NCBI RefSeq assembly: GCF_002043095.1
Contig: NZ_MVOC01000027.1
Span: 186,001-250,000 of the forward strand
Direction of reading: 5' to 3'
Source of the DNA: Mycobacterium sp. AT1
GTDB taxonomy: Bacteria > Actinomycetota > Actinomycetes > Mycobacteriales > Mycobacteriaceae
DNA: 64,000 nucleotides
Part shown: piece by piece, positions 17,701 to 28,182 of the stretch
How positions within the stretch are numbered: the stretch's first letter is position 1
How the letters are laid out: each line of letters opens with the position of its first letter
Translations under genes and position numbers: made by a program
The notes under the pieces: generated by a model
Database searches by the model: none
What the model was told of the DNA's origin: nothing
What the model saw: the letters and a program-made list of their open reading frames with translations, nothing else

Positions 17701-18588
17701 TCAGTCCAGTCGTCCCCGGATGACCGGTGCCATCGTGTGGTCAGAGCGCAACCGCACGATGCGACCCGGGCGGTAGCCGAATTCGTCTTCGGTTGCGGTG
17801 AGCCCGAAGTCGACGACGTACAGCCAGCCGTCGTGGATCAGGAAGTTGATCGGAACGCCGCCGACCGTAATGTGCTCCAGCGGTGTGCCATCGCGAGCGA
17901 TGACGTCGATTCCGCCCCCTTCGAAGTTCGCGATCCACAGGTTGCCGGCACTGTCGACCTTGACCGCCTCGGGGGTGTGCCCGTCCGGCAGTGTCGTCAC
18001 GTGTTCGGTTGAGCCGTCGCGCCGCAGTCGGCCCACCCGTCCGGTGTAGGACTCGACCCACACCACCGAACCGTCGGCTTCCACCACGACGCCGTTGGGA
18101 AAGGTGTGGCCCAGATCGGCCACGACATGGGCACTGTGGTCGGCGCGCACGGCGTAGAGATAGCCCCGGTCCGATCGCGTATCGGGATCCCAATGGCCGG
18201 AGTCGGTCATGTACAGCATGCCGTCGGCGCTCCAGGTCAGAGAGTTCGGTGCGGTGAAGTCCACACCATCGGCGGTGGTGGTCAACACTTCCACCTCTGT
18301 GCCGTCGGCACTGATCCGCTGCAGCGAGGGTGGCACGGACCGTGGCGCGCACCGGTTCGGATCGAGGTGGCCGCTTTGCGCAACGTAGTAGCGCCCGTCG
18401 CTGCCAAGCAGCACTCCGTATGGCCGGCCGCCCGGCACCGCGAAGGTGGCCAACAGATCCGGGTAGAGCACGCAGATTCGGCCGCTGTCGGTTTCGGCGA
18501 AGAGCAAGCCGCCGTCGGGAAGCATCTCCGGGCTCTCCGGATGCCACAGCGGTTCGGACACGATCTCCAAGTGCGGGAACGCATTCAC
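17701..18588 (-). CDS. SMP-30/gluconolactonase/LRE-family protein
   Basis: 295-residue beta-propeller of the SMP-30 family. Blade motifs are GGLLFAETDSGRI, APNSLTWSADGMLYMTDSG, GHTFPNGVVVEADGSVVWVES and AVKVDSAGNLWIANFEGGGID. It probably acts as a metal-dependent lactonase or related hydrolase in the cytosol. The GTG start overlaps the stop of the next SMP-30-like gene by 4 bp, so the two similar proteins are translated together. The pair may be two activities of one pathway or subunits. Confidence 0.85.
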   Translation of the reverse strand: MNAFPHLEIVSEPLWHPESPEMLPDGGLLFAETDSGRICVLYPDLLATFAVPGGRPYGVLLGSDGRYYVAQSGHLDPNRCAPRSVPPSLQRISADGTEVEVLTTTADGVDFTAPNSLTWSADGMLYMTDSGHWDPDTRSDRGYLYAVRADHSAHVVADLGHTFPNGVVVEADGSVVWVESYTGRVGRLRRDGSTEHVTTLPDGHTPEAVKVDSAGNLWIANFEGGGIDVIARDGTPLEHITVGGVPINFLIHDGWLYVVDFGLTATEDEFGYRPGRIVRLRSDHTMAPVIRGRLD

Positions 18589-19448
18589 AGGGCAACCTCC
18601 AGTAGCCGGCCCACCATCTGGGCTTCATCATCGGGCCGGTCATCGTCGTAGTCGCCCAAATCGGTGACGTACAAGGTCTTTCCGGAAAGTACACAGTTCA
18701 GGGGCAGGCCCCCGGTCTCGATCAGATCGATCTGGCGCCCCCGAGAATCGAGCACCACGATCCCACCGGCGAACAGCCCGGCGATCCAGATCGTGCCGTC
18801 CGCGCCGAGAAGCAGGGACTCCGGCAGCTGTTCTTCGGGCAGCGTGCACAGGACTTCGGGCACGCCGCCGGGGCGCAGGCGAATCACCCGATTGGTGTAG
18901 CACTCACACCACAGCAGCGTCCCCTCGGCGTCGACCGCGACGCCGCTGGGAAAGGTCGCCCCGGTTTCGGCTACGACGCGCCCCGTCCCGTCGGGGTCGA
19001 CGGCGATGATTCGCCCCTGGTCGGGACGACGCTCCGGATCCCACGCTCCGGAGTCAGTCAGGTAGACCGTCCCGTCGGGCCCAAATGCCAGATCGTGTGG
19101 TGCGCAAAAGGACACGCCGGCGACGCCGGTCAGCACCGTCTGCGGCGGACCGGTGGCCGTGCCGTCGTCGCCGAGGAGAAGGCGCTGTAGCGCAGGTGTC
19201 CGTTGCCGCGATGACCGCCACTGCGCGGCCTGCCCGCCGTTCTGGGTGACGTACAGAAAGCCGTCGGGGCCGAACCGAGCTGCGTTTGGTCCGCCGCCTA
19301 CGTCGGCGACCGTGGTGATGCCCCGAACGGCGTCCCAGCGCAGGATCCGACCTGTGTAGGTCTCGGCGAAGACCACCGACCCGTCAGCGGCGACATCCGG
19401 CCCCTGGGGATGGCCCAGACGCTCTGCGACGCATCGTAGTTGTGACAT
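18585..19448 (-). CDS. SMP-30/gluconolactonase/LRE-family protein, first gene of the pair
   Basis: 287-residue SMP-30-like propeller with blade signatures GSVVFAETYTGRILRWD, APHDLAFGPDGTVYLTDSG, GATFPSGVAVDAEGTLLWCE and LLLGADGTIWIAG. The residues around each DG turn match its neighbour and the homologue at 6267-7178, so all three look like diverged copies. The ATG at 19448 is preferred over the longer frame because GGGGG lies about 5 bp upstream and the family similarity begins there. Copy B of the repeated 35-bp element ends 43 bp upstream, linking this operon to the NTF2-like gene. Confidence 0.85.
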   Translation of the reverse strand: MSQLRCVAERLGHPQGPDVAADGSVVFAETYTGRILRWDAVRGITTVADVGGGPNAARFGPDGFLYVTQNGGQAAQWRSSRQRTPALQRLLLGDDGTATGPPQTVLTGVAGVSFCAPHDLAFGPDGTVYLTDSGAWDPERRPDQGRIIAVDPDGTGRVVAETGATFPSGVAVDAEGTLLWCECYTNRVIRLRPGGVPEVLCTLPEEQLPESLLLGADGTIWIAGLFAGGIVVLDSRGRQIDLIETGGLPLNCVLSGKTLYVTDLGDYDDDRPDDEAQMVGRLLEVAL

Positions 19449-19490
19449 GTCCCCCACGATCGTCGCCCACGACGGCGCTCGTTTGACCGT

Positions 19491-19525
19491 GAGTCCTCTG
19501 TCGTTGACCATGCGTGGTCAAACCG
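19491..19525 (+). promoter_or_regulatory. repeated 35-bp operator-like element, copy B
   Basis: Promoter of the minus-strand SMP-30 pair. It matches copy A (3798-3832) at 30 of 35 positions, with the blocks CTGTCGTTG and GTGGTCAAACCG unchanged. An extra GTTTGACC at 19481-19488 forms an inverted repeat with the GGTCAAAC inside the element. Inferred operator of one or both AraC regulators. Confidence 0.55.
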
Positions 19526-19552
19526 TGATCGTGCCGGCACGGCCGTCACCGA

Positions 19553-20188
19553 CTACGCAGCGGGAGCCCGCGGCTTGCGAAAGACGACGACGTCCTTCCA
19601 CCGACTCCCACGGGCAATGGCCAGCTCGAACCCGTGCGGTTCGGCCAGCGCGCGCAACTCGGTCAGAGTCAACCGATCCGGATCGAGGAACGATTCGTGG
19701 AAGATCAGCACTCCCCCGGGCTTGACGATCCGCGCCAGCGACCGAAGGCACGCGTCCTTGTCGGGCACTTCACCGATGACCTCGGCCAGGAACGCGGCGT
19801 CGAATTGGCCGTCGACAAAGGGAAGTTCGGCGTCCGCGCTCCCCGCGTGATAGTCCACGTTCGTGTGCCCGGCACCGTCGAGCTTCCTGCGCGCCTTGTC
19901 CAACATCTCGGGTTGGATGTCAAAGAGAACCAGCCGTCCGGTGGTGAGCCGTCGAGCGATCTCGACGCTGAAGAACTCCGGCCCTGGTCCGATCTCCACG
20001 ACGCTTTCGCCACCATTGAGACCGATCGCGTCGATGCTAGCCGACGAATTCTCCAGCGCCCGCCGCAGCGGGTTGTCCAGCAGCCCGGCTATCTGATGCG
20101 GATAGGGGAAGTCACCAATTCTCTTGCACATCAATCTCCGTAGCGACGGCCCGGGCATCTCGATCCGCATTCGGGTTGCACACAACAT
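19553..20188 (-). CDS. class I SAM-dependent methyltransferase
   Basis: About 211 residues with a Rossmann methyltransferase fold. Motif I is VVEIGPGPEFFS (SAM-binding Gly-rich loop), then LVLFDIQPEMLDKAR, the post-I FDAAFLAEVIGEVPD strand and VKPGGVLIFHE (motif III). The closest general type is the UbiE/Methyltransf_11 group acting on small molecules. Several starts are possible; the ATG at 20188 with GGAGAG 13 bp upstream is used, and 20170 is an alternative. It is convergent in position with nothing and divergent from the ClbS remnant, so no pathway is implied. Confidence 0.8.
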   Translation of the reverse strand: MLCATRMRIEMPGPSLRRLMCKRIGDFPYPHQIAGLLDNPLRRALENSSASIDAIGLNGGESVVEIGPGPEFFSVEIARRLTTGRLVLFDIQPEMLDKARRKLDGAGHTNVDYHAGSADAELPFVDGQFDAAFLAEVIGEVPDKDACLRSLARIVKPGGVLIFHESFLDPDRLTLTELRALAEPHGFELAIARGSRWKDVVVFRKPRAPAA

Positions 20189-20290
20189 AGCCGCCGACGA
20201 GCTCTCCGTGGGGTCCACGTCGTCGCTAGAGCCGACGGTGAGACCCGACCCGCGGCCACCCCTCTCGACCCGCGCACACGAGAGGATCGC

Positions 20291-20785
20291 ATGGCCGTTC
20301 CCACGTCGAAGGACGAGCTTCTCGCCGCTGTCGAGAAGACCTTCGCTCAGCTCAGCGGCGACCTCGACCGGGTTCCACCCGACGCCGTACGGCAGCCCGT
20401 CCTCGAGGGACACGTCAAGGACATCACGATGACTTCAGCGGATCTGGTGGCCTACCTGCTCGGCTGGAATCAGTAAGTCCTCACCGGCATCGGCGCCGCG
20501 CCGCGGGTCTGCCCGACGAGCTTCCGGCCGCCGGAATCAGGTGGAACGAATTCGGCCTTCTCGCCAAGCGCGACTACGCCGAACATCACGATTACGACTG
20601 GGACGGCTTACGCGCCCAACTCGTCGAGGCCAAGGACCTGATCCTCGCCCTGGTTGAGGGATAAACCGACGACGAGCTCTACGGCGCGCCCTGGTAGGGC
20701 AAGTGGACCATGGGGCGGATGATCTCGCTCAACACCTCGTTGCCCTATGCCAATGCGCGCGCCCGCATCCGAACCTGGCTTCGGA
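20291..20785 (+). pseudogene. ClbS/DfsB-family four-helix-bundle protein, disrupted
   Basis: The first 61 codons read as a normal ClbS/DfsB start (VPTSKDELLAAVEKTF ... DLVAYLLGWNQ), with GAGAGG before the ATG. A TAA at 20474-20476 ends it. The family sequence continues after a frameshift near 20500 as LPDELPAAGIRWNEFGLLAKR and ELYGAPW, interrupted by stops at 20662-20664 and 20695-20697. It resumes as GKWTMGRMISLNTS and ARARIRTW. At least three nonsense codons and one frameshift show a dead gene. The family includes DNA-protecting cyclopropane hydrolases such as ClbS. Confidence 0.8.
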
Positions 20786-20901
20786 ACATGGTCCGACGTC
20801 AACCGCTGGTGCGCTGGGCCGAGATCCCCGGCGCCGGTCACTACGTTCACGACGACGATCCCGCCGCCTTCGTCGACCTGGTGGCCCACTTCTTGGCCTG
20901 A
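20786..20901 (+). pseudogene. alpha/beta-hydrolase C-terminal fragment
   Basis: Directly after the ClbS remnant the same frame reads VRWAEIPGAGHYVHDD and AFVDLVAHFLA. GAGH with HDDxP resembles the catalytic-histidine end of alpha/beta hydrolases. Only the last 35 or so residues exist, so a deletion fused two unrelated decayed genes. Confidence 0.5.
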
Positions 20902-20957
20902 AACGGGTTGTCCGGCAGTCCGGTCAGCTGACGCGGATAACGGAAGGCGCGCCTGGT

Positions 20958-21332
20958 CTAACCGGGCGGACGGTAACCCGCCGCCGAGTCGCGCAGGCGC
21001 GAGATGTCGGCCGGGCACAGGATTCCGACCGCATACGACACAACGTAATTGGCCGATTGCTCGTCGTCCGGGAACACCTCGCGCTTCACGTCGCTCAGCA
21101 CGTCGGCGTACGCGACACCGTGTCGGACCTTGTCACACGTGGCCCATCCGTACCCGAGTGCGTCGCCGTTGGGGAAGTCGAAGTGGCGTCGCACGAGGAC
21201 GTTGTACACGTATTCCACCTCTGGTCCGGGAACTGCAACCGCTTGCGGCGCAACGCACATTCCGATGACCGCCATCGTGGCCACTGCGACTGTCACGGTG
21301 ACCGCCCGTGGTGGGCTCGGCGGCACGGTCAC
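20958..21332 (-). CDS. secreted DUF732-family protein
   Basis: 124-residue small exported protein of a family confined largely to mycobacteria. A hydrophobic signal sequence (VTVTVAVATMAVIGMCVAPQAVA) precedes a mature domain. That domain has two cysteines, in WATCDKVRHG and GILCP, expected to form a disulphide, and the usual D-F-P-N-G-D start. GGAGGAG lies 4 bp before the GTG at 21332, which is chosen over the ATG at 21353. Function unknown. Confidence 0.75.
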   Translation of the reverse strand: MTVPPSPPRAVTVTVAVATMAVIGMCVAPQAVAVPGPEVEYVYNVLVRRHFDFPNGDALGYGWATCDKVRHGVAYADVLSDVKREVFPDDEQSANYVVSYAVGILCPADISRLRDSAAGYRPPG

Positions 21333-21553
21333 AGGACTCCTCCGCGCGCGCATTCCACCAAGGCAGATGCCAGTGATCGCCGTCCCCCACGATCCAGGTT
21401 CGCGGAGCGGTTCATCAGATTTGTCTGGCGCCGGAGGCCGCAGCCCACATTCACCCAACTACGCTGAGAGCCAAGCGGCTTCGTCCAATCATCGACCTGA
21501 GTACCAATACCCATGGCGAAACTCCCTGTTAGCTGGTCGAATACGTGCGATGG

Positions 21554-21877
21554 CTACACACAGCCGAACGCGCAGACATCTGGCAGCGGCAGGTCCTCGG
21601 GCAGTGGTGCCCCTGGCCCCGTTGGCTGCAGCCGCGTCAGATCGAGGTTGTGGTCGAGATCTGGAGCGATTGGCATGAATCGGCAGAGGAAGGAGACTGC
21701 CAATTGGCACGGGTCGTCGGCCGGAGCGCCGTCCTCCTGAGCCCACGTGCCCTGACCGACGACCTGCCCCCCGGACGCGTCGGCCTTCGCTTGCACCGTG
21801 TTCCACAGGCACAACCCGAGGATGACGACGAGTACCGCCCTAAGCAGTCGCAGGACTGGACGGATGGGGTTCTCCAT
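21554..21877 (-). CDS. small exported Cys-containing mycobacterial protein
   Basis: 107 residues. A hydrophobic N-terminal segment (VLRLLRAVLVVILGLCLWN) acts as signal peptide or anchor. The rest has four cysteines, two in DDPCQLAVSFLCRF and two in the C-terminal DVCAFGC, suggesting two disulphides. I recognise the pattern from mycobacterial genomes but know no function. It starts 13 bp after the stop of the NTF2-like gene, so it is probably the last gene of that minus-strand operon. Confidence 0.65.
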   Translation of the reverse strand: MENPIRPVLRLLRAVLVVILGLCLWNTVQAKADASGGQVVGQGTWAQEDGAPADDPCQLAVSFLCRFMPIAPDLDHNLDLTRLQPTGPGAPLPEDLPLPDVCAFGCV

Positions 21878-21890
21878 GGGGTGCGCCTTC

Positions 21891-23290
<1,400 letters not shown>

Positions 23291-23315
23291 TCACTTCTCA
23301 TCGGACTCTCTTTGC

Positions 23316-24068
23316 TCATCGCGGACCCATGCGGATCGCACCATCCAGGCGGATCACCTCGCCGTTGAGCATGGGGTTCTCGACGATGTGCACCGCGAGC
23401 GCGCCGTACTCGTCGGGATCGCCGAGCCGAGCCGGATGCGGCACCTGCTGCCCCAACGACCTCCGCGCCTCCTCGGGGAGGGAGGCCAGCATCGGCGTCA
23501 TGAACAACCCCGGCGCGATGGTGACGACGCGAATCAACTCGCGCGCGAGATCGCGGGCGATCGGCAGGGTCATGCCGACCACGCCGCCCTTGGATGCGGA
23601 ATACGCCGCCTGGCCAACCTGTCCCTCGAATGCCGCCACCGACGCGGTGTTGACGATGACGCCGCGCTCCTCACCGATGGGTTCGGTCCGGGCGATGCGC
23701 TCGGCGGCCAACCGGATCACGTTGAACGTGCCGATGAGGTTGACCTCGACGACCTTTCGAAAGTCGGCCAAGGGAAACGGTCCCGAACGGCCCAGCGTCT
23801 TGACCGTGTTGACCACACCGGCGCAGTTGACCACGATGCGCAGCGGCCCAGCCCCTTCCGCGACGTCGAGTCCGGACGACACCGACTCCGGATCGGTGAC
23901 GTCGACCTCGGAGAAGCTCGCCCGCGCACCGAGTGCAGTCACGACGTCCTTGCCCTTCACGTCCAAGACGACCACGGATGCACCGGCATCCAGGAGACGC
24001 TTCGTGGTGGCCAGCCCCAAGCCGGAGGCTCCTCCTGTGACGATCGCTACGGCATCCTTGATCTCCAT
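23316..24068 (-). CDS. SDR-family 3-hydroxyacyl-CoA dehydrogenase-like (type II/HSD10-like)
   Basis: 250 residues. TGGASGLG cofactor motif, [25 protein letters not shown] with the catalytic Tyr and Lys, and the [29 protein letters not shown] segment resemble human-type HSD10 / 3-hydroxy-2-methylbutyryl-CoA dehydrogenase. The expected role is NAD-dependent oxidation of a 3-hydroxyacyl-CoA in the beta-oxidation half of this cluster. AAAGGA before the ATG supports the start. Follows the acyl-CoA dehydrogenase by 52 bp. Confidence 0.88.
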   Translation of the reverse strand: MEIKDAVAIVTGGASGLGLATTKRLLDAGASVVVLDVKGKDVVTALGARASFSEVDVTDPESVSSGLDVAEGAGPLRIVVNCAGVVNTVKTLGRSGPFPLADFRKVVEVNLIGTFNVIRLAAERIARTEPIGEERGVIVNTASVAAFEGQVGQAAYSASKGGVVGMTLPIARDLARELIRVVTIAPGLFMTPMLASLPEEARRSLGQQVPHPARLGDPDEYGALAVHIVENPMLNGEVIRLDGAIRMGPR

Positions 24069-24120
24069 GTACGTCCTTTCGCTCCCATGAGCCACGCCCG
24101 TGGTGAGTCGTCGAGTGGTG

Positions 24121-25263
24121 CTACGTGCGCGCCAGGTTGCGCGCGATGACCAGGCGCTGAATCTGGTTGGTGCCTTCGAATATCTGAGTGATCTTGGCCT
24201 CGCGCATGTAGCGCTCGACGCGGTAGTCGCGGGTGTACCCGGCACCACCGAACACCTGCACCGCGTCGGTGGTGACCTTCATCGCCGCGTCGGTCGCGAC
24301 GAGCTTCGCGACGCTCGCCTGCGCCGAATACGGGCGGCCTTCATCGCGTCGTCGGGCGGCATCCAAATAGGTGGCGCGCGCGCTGACCACGGCTGCCGAC
24401 ATGTCGGCGAGCATGAATCCGAGTCCCTGATGATCGATCACCCTGCGGCCGAACGTCTCTCGCTCGCTCGCGTAGCGAACGGCCTCGTCGAGGGCGGCCT
24501 GGGCCAACCCGACGGCGACGGCGGCGATTCCCAGGCGACCGGCGTCGAGGGCACCGAACGCGATGGGCAAACCTTGCCCCTCGGCTCCCACTCGCCATTC
24601 TTCGGGTACGAAGACGTCGTCGTAATGCGCAGTCGTCGTGGGCACTGCGTGCAAGCCCATCTTCTCCTCCGGGCTGCCAAAGCTGAGTCCCTCGATACCC
24701 GCCGGAATGTGGAAGCACGAGACACCCCGCGGACCGTCACCGGTCCTGGCGAACAGGGTGTAGAAGTCGGCGATGCCGCCGTGGGTGATCCACGCCTTCG
24801 CACCGTTGACGCGATAGCCTCCGGCGGTTCGTGCCGCCCGGCACGTCAGCGCTGCCGGATCGGAACCAGCCCCGGCCTCCGAAAGGCTGTATGCGCCAAC
24901 CGTGGAGCCACCCAGCATGCTGGGCAGCCACTGCCGACGTTGGTCATCGGTACCGAATACGACCATGGGGTTGCACGCCAGGCTGTGCACGCTGACGGCC
25001 ACCGCCACGGCGGCCCATCGCGACGCGATCTCCTCGAGCACTTGCAGATAGACCGCATAGGGCAACTCACCACCACCCCAGCTCGCCGGGAACGGCAGGC
25101 TTAGCAGCCCTGCTGCTCCCAGCGTGGCGAACACCCCTTCGGGGTACGTCTCCATCGACTCGTGCTCATCGACGATCGGGGCAAGTACCTTGTCGGCGAT
25201 GGTGCGCGTGAGCTGGATGAGTTCCCCTGCTTCATCGCTTGGCAGCAGGCGGTCGACGGTCAC
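24121..25263 (-). CDS. acyl-CoA dehydrogenase
   Basis: 380-residue FAD enzyme that inserts the alpha-beta double bond into acyl-CoA. It has the [18 protein letters not shown]/substrate motif, KAWITHG, and near the C-terminus [22 protein letters not shown] followed by [10 protein letters not shown], whose Glu is the catalytic base. Length is standard. It follows the LuxR-type regulator gene by 158 bp and precedes the SDR, so it probably starts its own transcript. The acyl chain preferred is not readable. Confidence 0.92.
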   Translation of the reverse strand: MTVDRLLPSDEAGELIQLTRTIADKVLAPIVDEHESMETYPEGVFATLGAAGLLSLPFPASWGGGELPYAVYLQVLEEIASRWAAVAVAVSVHSLACNPMVVFGTDDQRRQWLPSMLGGSTVGAYSLSEAGAGSDPAALTCRAARTAGGYRVNGAKAWITHGGIADFYTLFARTGDGPRGVSCFHIPAGIEGLSFGSPEEKMGLHAVPTTTAHYDDVFVPEEWRVGAEGQGLPIAFGALDAGRLGIAAVAVGLAQAALDEAVRYASERETFGRRVIDHQGLGFMLADMSAAVVSARATYLDAARRRDEGRPYSAQASVAKLVATDAAMKVTTDAVQVFGGAGYTRDYRVERYMREAKITQIFEGTNQIQRLVIARNLART

Positions 25264-25421
25264 CGAGTGCTCCTCGGACGTGAAATGAGTGCTGGCACTG
25301 GAACAGACTGCCGTGCCCCCACGGTCGCAAGGAATGGCACGGCGTGGAAAGTGCTCACCTGGGGGACGCGGTTACGGCGAACGGGAGGTCCCCACGTGAA
25401 GTAGCAACCAGCCACCCGCGA

Positions 25422-26729
25422 TCAACGAACCGCGCTGCCCGCCGCCGGTGTGCCGTGCACCGACGCCATCCGCATGTAGCGGAACACCGCCTCGGCGCGA
25501 TTGGAGGCCTTCAGCTTTCGCAGGATGTGCTTCACGTGGGTCTTGACGGTGCCCTCGGAGATGACGAGGTGCGTGGCGATCGCGCCGTTGCTCATACCCT
25601 GTGCCATGAGCGAGACGACCTCGACTTCACGGCGCGACAACAGTGTCTCTACGGACGTGTTGGCGGCCAGCGACGCGGCGACCGGCGGCGGCGACGTCGC
25701 ATTGGACTGCGGCCGCGGACTCCCGAGCATCGTCTCCGGTGTGCACAAGTCGTCGGCGGCGGTGGCTATGCCACGCGCCATGTGCTGAATCTCGTCGCGC
25801 GCCAACCGAAGTCGCTCGCTGAGCATGGTCCGCTGGTACGCGTAACCGAAGCCCTCGGCGAACATCCACAGGACGGCGAGGTCTTCGTCGTCGACGTGAC
25901 GGCGGCTGTTGTAACAATCCGCGTGCAGCATTCCGATGATGCGTCCGTCGGGCATGATCGGGGCGGCAACATAGGACCGAGACAACGAGGCCTGTCCGAT
26001 GGCCGAATTGATGCGCGGGTCTTGCTGCACGTCACGAACCAATACCGGGGCGCGCCGACGCATGATCTCGCTTTCGACGAGCAGATGGTCGATCTGCATC
26101 GGGTGATCGCGCCCCACCCGGGCGATCTCGTCGGCCCACTCCACATCTGCTGTGACGTGGACACCCTCGACCCACCACGTCGACTCCTCGACTCGCGAGA
26201 TGATGGCTCTGTCGAAGCCACACCGACACAACTCCGCCGACGCGCGTTCGAGCATCTGCTCGGTCGAGTCGACGCCGTGAAGACGGGACAGGGCATTTCG
26301 CACCGCGGCGAAGCGGTCCTGCTTCTGCTTGGTTTGTGCTTGGGCGACCTGGACCTGCAGCTGACCGATCTCGGACATCAACGTCAGGTGGCGGACGGCG
26401 GCCGACCCCATGGCCGTGACGGCGCACGCCTCCGCGAGAGCGCCGAGGCTGTCATAGGCCGACGACAGCGCGGCGTGAATGCTGGTGAAATCGCAGTCGA
26501 CCCCGGTCGTGTCGCCGCCACCGACACCGACCAACTCCGCGTACTCCGCCAGGACGGCGCGGACCCGGTCGCGCAACGCAACGTCGCGCAGCGAAGCGCC
26601 AACCTGCGCCCAGTCCTCGTCGTCGGGAACGCGGATCGCGCGAATGGGCGGGACGGCGCGAAGACCTTCGGTGGCGGCAGGCCAACGGTCATCCGCGGCG
26701 ACGGCGATGTCGACGGTGGCGGTAGTCAC
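25422..26729 (-). CDS. GAF-domain LuxR/NarL-type HTH regulator
   Basis: 435 residues. The N-terminal 130 or so are helical without a family I can name. The centre (about 150-300) is GAF-like (MLERASAELCRCGFDRAIIS, SYVAAPIMPDGRIIGMLHAD). The C-terminus is a LuxR HTH: LLSRREVEVVSLMAQGMSNGAIATHL with VKTHVKHILRKL. No receiver domain, so it probably senses a ligand or partner, not a kinase. It lies 78 bp downstream of the PucR-type gene, and the two could be one operon controlling the surrounding catabolic genes. Confidence 0.85.
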   Translation of the reverse strand: MTTATVDIAVAADDRWPAATEGLRAVPPIRAIRVPDDEDWAQVGASLRDVALRDRVRAVLAEYAELVGVGGGDTTGVDCDFTSIHAALSSAYDSLGALAEACAVTAMGSAAVRHLTLMSEIGQLQVQVAQAQTKQKQDRFAAVRNALSRLHGVDSTEQMLERASAELCRCGFDRAIISRVEESTWWVEGVHVTADVEWADEIARVGRDHPMQIDHLLVESEIMRRRAPVLVRDVQQDPRINSAIGQASLSRSYVAAPIMPDGRIIGMLHADCYNSRRHVDDEDLAVLWMFAEGFGYAYQRTMLSERLRLARDEIQHMARGIATAADDLCTPETMLGSPRPQSNATSPPPVAASLAANTSVETLLSRREVEVVSLMAQGMSNGAIATHLVISEGTVKTHVKHILRKLKASNRAEAVFRYMRMASVHGTPAAGSAVR

Positions 26730-26807
26730 AACGACGACGCTATGGAGACTCGCGGCACATGAGAATGGAAGCGGCTTCCAAATTTGCTCGCGGTTACTGG
26801 AAGCTGG

Positions 26808-28097
26808 TCACAGTTCGCCACGTTCCGATCGGAAGTCGGGTATGCCGGAGCTGGCCAGGCCGCCGGGGCTCAGTTTCGCATCGGCCTCGGCCAACCGCAG
26901 GGCCACCTCCAGCTCGAGGCGACGCTCCGTGAGCGACCGTCCAAGTAGGTCCTTCGCCTGCTGAACGCGGTACATGACGGTGTTCTGATGGACCCCCAAC
27001 CTCTCGGCGGTGCGGCCCCAGCTCTGGCCTTCGGCGAAGAACGTGCTCAGCGTCGTGCGCAACCTGCGGCTGCGCTCGTTGTCGAGGCTCAGCTCCCCCA
27101 GCTCGTCCGCGACGAAGACGCCCGCCGCGGCCAGGTCCTGGGTAAGAAGCGCATCCAATGCGACGTCTCGATGAACGGTCACGGTGCCGCCGGGGCGGGA
27201 GTACACGCCGCTCATCCGTCTCCCGTCGCGAGCCTGCTTGTGGGATTGCACGAAGCCGTCAAGGCCGGGCGCCAGCGCGCCAATGGCGGCCATCAGCGGA
27301 GCGTCGACGCTCAATCCTTCGGGGGGCCACGCGGTGACACTGGGGCCGCTGGTCCAGGCCCACACCATCGATGCGCCGGTGGGTACGACGAGCAGTTCGA
27401 TTCCCTTGAGATGATGGGCGATGTCGGCGGCGGCTCGCTTGAGCGCCTGCAGGGGCGGTCGGTCGGGACTTTGCGGGTCACTCCACACCACCATGGCCAC
27501 GTGCGAACGGTCGAGGTTGTACCCCAACGCGGCGCTGGTAACGCGTGGGTCGGCAGGCCGGCCGGAGACGATCGCCGTCACCAACTCGGCACGCACCGAA
27601 TCCGCACTGCGAACCCACAGTTCGCGCTCGCGTTCGTAGTGGTCTACCAGGTCGCCCGAGATCTTCTCGCAGTACTCGAACAGGTACTGCGACGCGGCAT
27701 TCGACAAGTGCCGTTTGGCCTCCTCCGAGGCGTCGAGCCGGTTGACCGCCTCGCGCAGCGCGGCGTCACAGATTCCGAGTCCGACGACGTAGCACCGGGG
27801 AATCGCGGCGACGCTGATTCCGCGTTGGGCCAACGTCGACACCCAACCGAGCGTCTGTCCGGGTGGTCGCGCCGAAGCTGGCGATCTCGACGCGGCGAAG
27901 CCGCGGAGGACGGCGTCGACGTTGCTCAGTGCGGCCTCGACGGTCAGCTGGACGAGGTCTTTGTCGTTCGAATCGTGGAGCTCGGCGATGACCTCGACCG
28001 CGCGCAGACCGATGCGTTCGGCGAGTTCTGACACGTTCACCGACTCGGCAACTGCGGCGGCGTCCTCAGGCGTCACCAGCACACCGTCCTGTGCCAC
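26808..28097 (-). CDS. PucR/CdaR-type regulator with RsbRD-like N-terminal domain
   Basis: 429 residues. The N-terminal part (LVQLTVEAALSNVDAVLRGF ... GLGICDAALREAVNRL) resembles the RsbT co-antagonist RsbRD domain. The middle is the GGDEF-like PucR region. The end is the PucR C-terminal HTH (FFAEGQSWGRTAERLGVHQNTVMYRVQQAKDLLG is one continuous helical block; key residues VHQNTVMYR). The GTG at 28097 with GAGGAGG 6-7 bp upstream is chosen over a longer frame that would overlap the alcohol dehydrogenase. Likely an activator of the alcohol/P450 cluster. Confidence 0.85.
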   Translation of the reverse strand: MAQDGVLVTPEDAAAVAESVNVSELAERIGLRAVEVIAELHDSNDKDLVQLTVEAALSNVDAVLRGFAASRSPASARPPGQTLGWVSTLAQRGISVAAIPRCYVVGLGICDAALREAVNRLDASEEAKRHLSNAASQYLFEYCEKISGDLVDHYERERELWVRSADSVRAELVTAIVSGRPADPRVTSAALGYNLDRSHVAMVVWSDPQSPDRPPLQALKRAAADIAHHLKGIELLVVPTGASMVWAWTSGPSVTAWPPEGLSVDAPLMAAIGALAPGLDGFVQSHKQARDGRRMSGVYSRPGGTVTVHRDVALDALLTQDLAAAGVFVADELGELSLDNERSRRLRTTLSTFFAEGQSWGRTAERLGVHQNTVMYRVQQAKDLLGRSLTERRLELEVALRLAEADAKLSPGGLASSGIPDFRSERGEL

Positions 28098-28182
28098 CGG
28101 CAGCCTCCTCGTCGGGTGTCCCGAGAGGGCTGACCGTAGCACCTCGCTGCGACCGCTCGGCGGGATTGAGGTGGTTGCTGGA

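Noticed and set aside
25311..25342. Inverted repeat CCGTGCC ... GGCACGG after the LuxR-type gene
   Set aside because: 7-bp arms with an 18-nt loop; too weak to call a terminator.
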